The position numbers and the translations under genes were made by a program. Positions 57,369 through 59,203 of a stretch of DNA of 59,203 bases are shown piece after piece. Under the pieces are notes generated by a model. That model made no database searches, was not told the DNA's origin, and saw only the letters and a program-made list of their open reading frames with translations. Each line of letters begins with the position of its first letter. Positions within the stretch are counted from its first letter, which is position 1. The stretch comes from Nocardioides sp. (lineage in GTDB: Bacteria > Actinomycetota > Actinomycetes > Propionibacteriales > Nocardioidaceae): the NCBI RefSeq assembly GCF_030150155.1, contig NZ_JASLGR010000035.1, positions 1-59,203 on the forward strand, read 5' to 3'.

Positions 57369-59111
57369 ATGATGCATGACCACAAGCAATCCACCGACCG
57401 CTCGACACGGCGCCTGCCGGGACGACGCCGGCACCCCGCTCTCGACTTCCCTCCGATCGATCCGGCGGCCCAGCAGGGCCGGTTCGACCCCGTCGTCTTC
57501 GGCGTGACCGCTGCCTTCGTGCTGGCCTTCCTGCTCTGGGGTGCGCTGGACTCCGAGGGTCTCGGCTCGTGGTCGAACTCGGCCCTGGGCTGGGTGATGG
57601 ACAAGACCGGCTGGCTGTTCATCCTCGCCTCCAGCGGGTTCGTGGTCTTCGTGGTCTGGCTGGCCCTGGGCAAGTACGGCAACATCCCGCTCGGACGTGA
57701 CGGCGAGGAGCCGGAGTTCACCACCTCGTCGTGGGTGGCGATGATGTTCAGCGCCGGGATGGGGATCGGACTGATGTTCTGGGGCTCGGCCGAGCCGCTG
57801 CAGTACTTCACCGATCCGATCCCCGGCACCGACCCGAGCCGCTCCACCGAGACCGCGATGGCGCAGACGCTCTTCCACTGGACGCTGCACCCGTGGGCGA
57901 TCTACTGCGTGGTCGGCCTCGCGGTCGCCTACGGGATGTACCGCAAGGGTCGCGTCCAGCTGATCAGCAGCGCGTTCCGTCCGCTGCTCGGGCGCAAGGT
58001 CGACGGTCCGATCGGCAAGGTGATCGACATGCTCGCGATCTTCGCGACGCTGTTCGGCTCGGCCGCCTCCCTCGGCCTCGGGGCGCTGCAGATCTCCGAG
58101 GGCTACCGGATCGTCTCCGGTGCCGGTCGCACCACCAACACCCTGCTGGTGCTGCTGATCGCGGTGCTGACGGTCTGCTTCATCCTCTCCGCCGTCTCCG
58201 GCGTCGCCCGCGGTATCCAGTACCTCTCCAACGTCAACATGGTGCTGGCCCTCATCCTGGCCGTCTTCGTCTTCGTGGTCGGCCCGACCGTCTTCATCCT
58301 CAACATGATCCCGAACGCACTGGGCAGCTACCTGGAGCAGATCGGCACGATGGCCGGCCGCAGTGCCGCGCAGGGCGACGACGTCGGCTCCTGGCTGGGC
58401 AGCTGGACGGTCTTCTACTGGGCGTGGTGGGTCTCGTGGACGCCGTTCGTCGGCATGTTCATCGCCCGGATCTCGCGCGGGCGCACGATCCGGCAGTTCG
58501 TCGCCGGAGTGCTGCTGGTGCCGAGCGTGGTCAGCCTGATCTGGTTCGCCATCTTCGGCGGGGCCGCGATCTTCGAGACCGAGCACGGCCACGACCTCAG
58601 CGGCTCCTCGACCGCGACCCTGTTCCACCTGCTCGACCAGTACCCGATCAGCGCCGCCACCCAGGTCCTGGTGATGGTCCTGGTCGCGATCTTCTTCGTC
58701 TCAGGTGCCGACGCCGCCTCGATCGTGATGGGCTCCCTCTCGGAGAAGGGCGCGGCCGAGCCGAAGAAGCTCAACGTCGCCTTCTGGGGCACCCTGACCG
58801 GGGCCGTGGCGGCGGTGATGCTGGTGATCGGCAACACCGGCAAGGCCGGGGAGGACGACAGCAACAGCGCCTTGGAGGGGCTGCAGAACATCACCATCGT
58901 CGCGGCGCTGCCGTTCCTGGTGGTGATGATCGCGCTGTGCGTGGCGCTGGTGCGCGACCTGAGTCGCGATCCGTTGGTGGTACGCCGCGCGTACATGGCC
59001 GACCGGGTCGAGTCGGCGATCGTCCAGGGCGTCACCGATCACGGTGACGAGTTCGCGATCGGCATCGTGCACGACGAGACCGGCACCCCGCCGGGCGAAC
59101 CGCACCCGTGA
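57369..59111 (+). CDS. BCCT-family betaine/choline/carnitine transporter
   Basis: 580 residues with twelve helices and a short C-terminal tail. Sodium- or proton-coupled uptake of quaternary amines such as glycine betaine, usually for osmoprotection. Family signatures are intact: SWVAMMFSAGMGIGLMFWGSAEPLQYF (aromatic/Gly segment), TLFHWTLHPWAIYCVVGLAVAY and FYWAWWVSWTPFVGMFIARISRGRTIRQF. The Trp-rich WAWWVSW substrate box is present. ATG at 57369 was chosen; ATG at 57372 is equivalent, and GGGAGGAG is about 20 nt upstream, so the start is not certain. The substrate could also be choline or carnitine. Confidence 0.92.
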   Translation: MMHDHKQSTDRSTRRLPGRRRHPALDFPPIDPAAQQGRFDPVVFGVTAAFVLAFLLWGALDSEGLGSWSNSALGWVMDKTGWLFILASSGFVVFVVWLALGKYGNIPLGRDGEEPEFTTSSWVAMMFSAGMGIGLMFWGSAEPLQYFTDPIPGTDPSRSTETAMAQTLFHWTLHPWAIYCVVGLAVAYGMYRKGRVQLISSAFRPLLGRKVDGPIGKVIDMLAIFATLFGSAASLGLGALQISEGYRIVSGAGRTTNTLLVLLIAVLTVCFILSAVSGVARGIQYLSNVNMVLALILAVFVFVVGPTVFILNMIPNALGSYLEQIGTMAGRSAAQGDDVGSWLGSWTVFYWAWWVSWTPFVGMFIARISRGRTIRQFVAGVLLVPSVVSLIWFAIFGGAAIFETEHGHDLSGSSTATLFHLLDQYPISAATQVLVMVLVAIFFVSGADAASIVMGSLSEKGAAEPKKLNVAFWGTLTGAVAAVMLVIGNTGKAGEDDSNSALEGLQNITIVAALPFLVVMIALCVALVRDLSRDPLVVRRAYMADRVESAIVQGVTDHGDEFAIGIVHDETGTPPGEPHP

Positions 59112-59140
59112 GCCGGTGACCTGCGCGGTGATGATGGGGC

Positions 59141-59203
59141 TCAGCTGAGCGCCCTCATAACCCGGGAGGCCAGATATCCCACACCCAGGCCGGCGGCCAC
59201 GGT
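59141..59203 (-). CDS. C-terminal end of an unidentified small protein (partial)
   Basis: The minus strand reads TVAAGLGVGYLASRVMRALS then TGA in a frame open to the window edge. The Gly-rich hydrophobic stretch followed by a basic end suggests a membrane helix or glycine-zipper tail. It is convergent with the BCCT gene. Only 20 residues are visible, so the family cannot be named. Confidence 0.35.
   Translation of the reverse strand, partial: TVAAGLGVGYLASRVMRALS

Overview
This window is a high-GC actinobacterial chromosome segment, most likely from Nocardioidaceae or a close relative. That placement is an inference from codon use, the actinobacterial block orders pnp-rpsO, rimP-nusA-ylxR-infB-rbfA-truB-ribF and dxr-rip-ispG, and many leaderless genes (a TANNNT-like -10 box ending 6-7 nt before ATG/GTG). 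No rRNA, tRNA or CRISPR array was seen.

1-25.4 kb is mostly core. The 5' end of pnp and rpsO come first, then an MMPL exporter divergent from a NarL-type two-component pair. The translation/ribosome-maturation operon follows (rimP to ribF, minus strand). Next are a lipoprotein/ferritin-like pair, proS, two beta-propeller lipoproteins, a GNAT acetyltransferase, the MEP isoprenoid genes ispG and dxr flanking an RIP metalloprotease, and a secreted protein.

25.5-47.3 kb is a 22-kb island that reads as polyamine/omega-amine uptake and catabolism. It has two complete Pot-type ABC transporters, a GABA aminotransferase, a putrescine-type aminotransferase, an aminoaldehyde dehydrogenase, a YtcJ-like amidohydrolase, two PuuB-like FAD oxidases and a flavin monoamine oxidase. 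Regulation is probably by a GntR protein paired with a soluble Cache-domain sensor, and by an Lrp/AsnC protein. Within it are three copies of a near-perfect 40-bp palindrome. At its right edge is a 168-bp MITE-like element whose end forms part of the amine oxidase -10 box.

47.3-59.2 kb is mixed. It holds a RIO-type kinase behind a short overlapping leader ORF, a LOG-family protein, a glycosyltransferase, rlmN, a purple-acid-phosphatase-like enzyme, a lipoprotein, a HupE/UreJ-like membrane protein and a BCCT osmolyte transporter. Downstream of rlmN lies a small insertion carrying a DUF3800-like gene. It is bounded by direct repeats of the rlmN 3' end (about 95% identical, only synonymous differences), the footprint expected of an integrative element that uses the 3' end of rlmN as attachment site.

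Functional calls rest on recognising protein families by eye; no database search was run.
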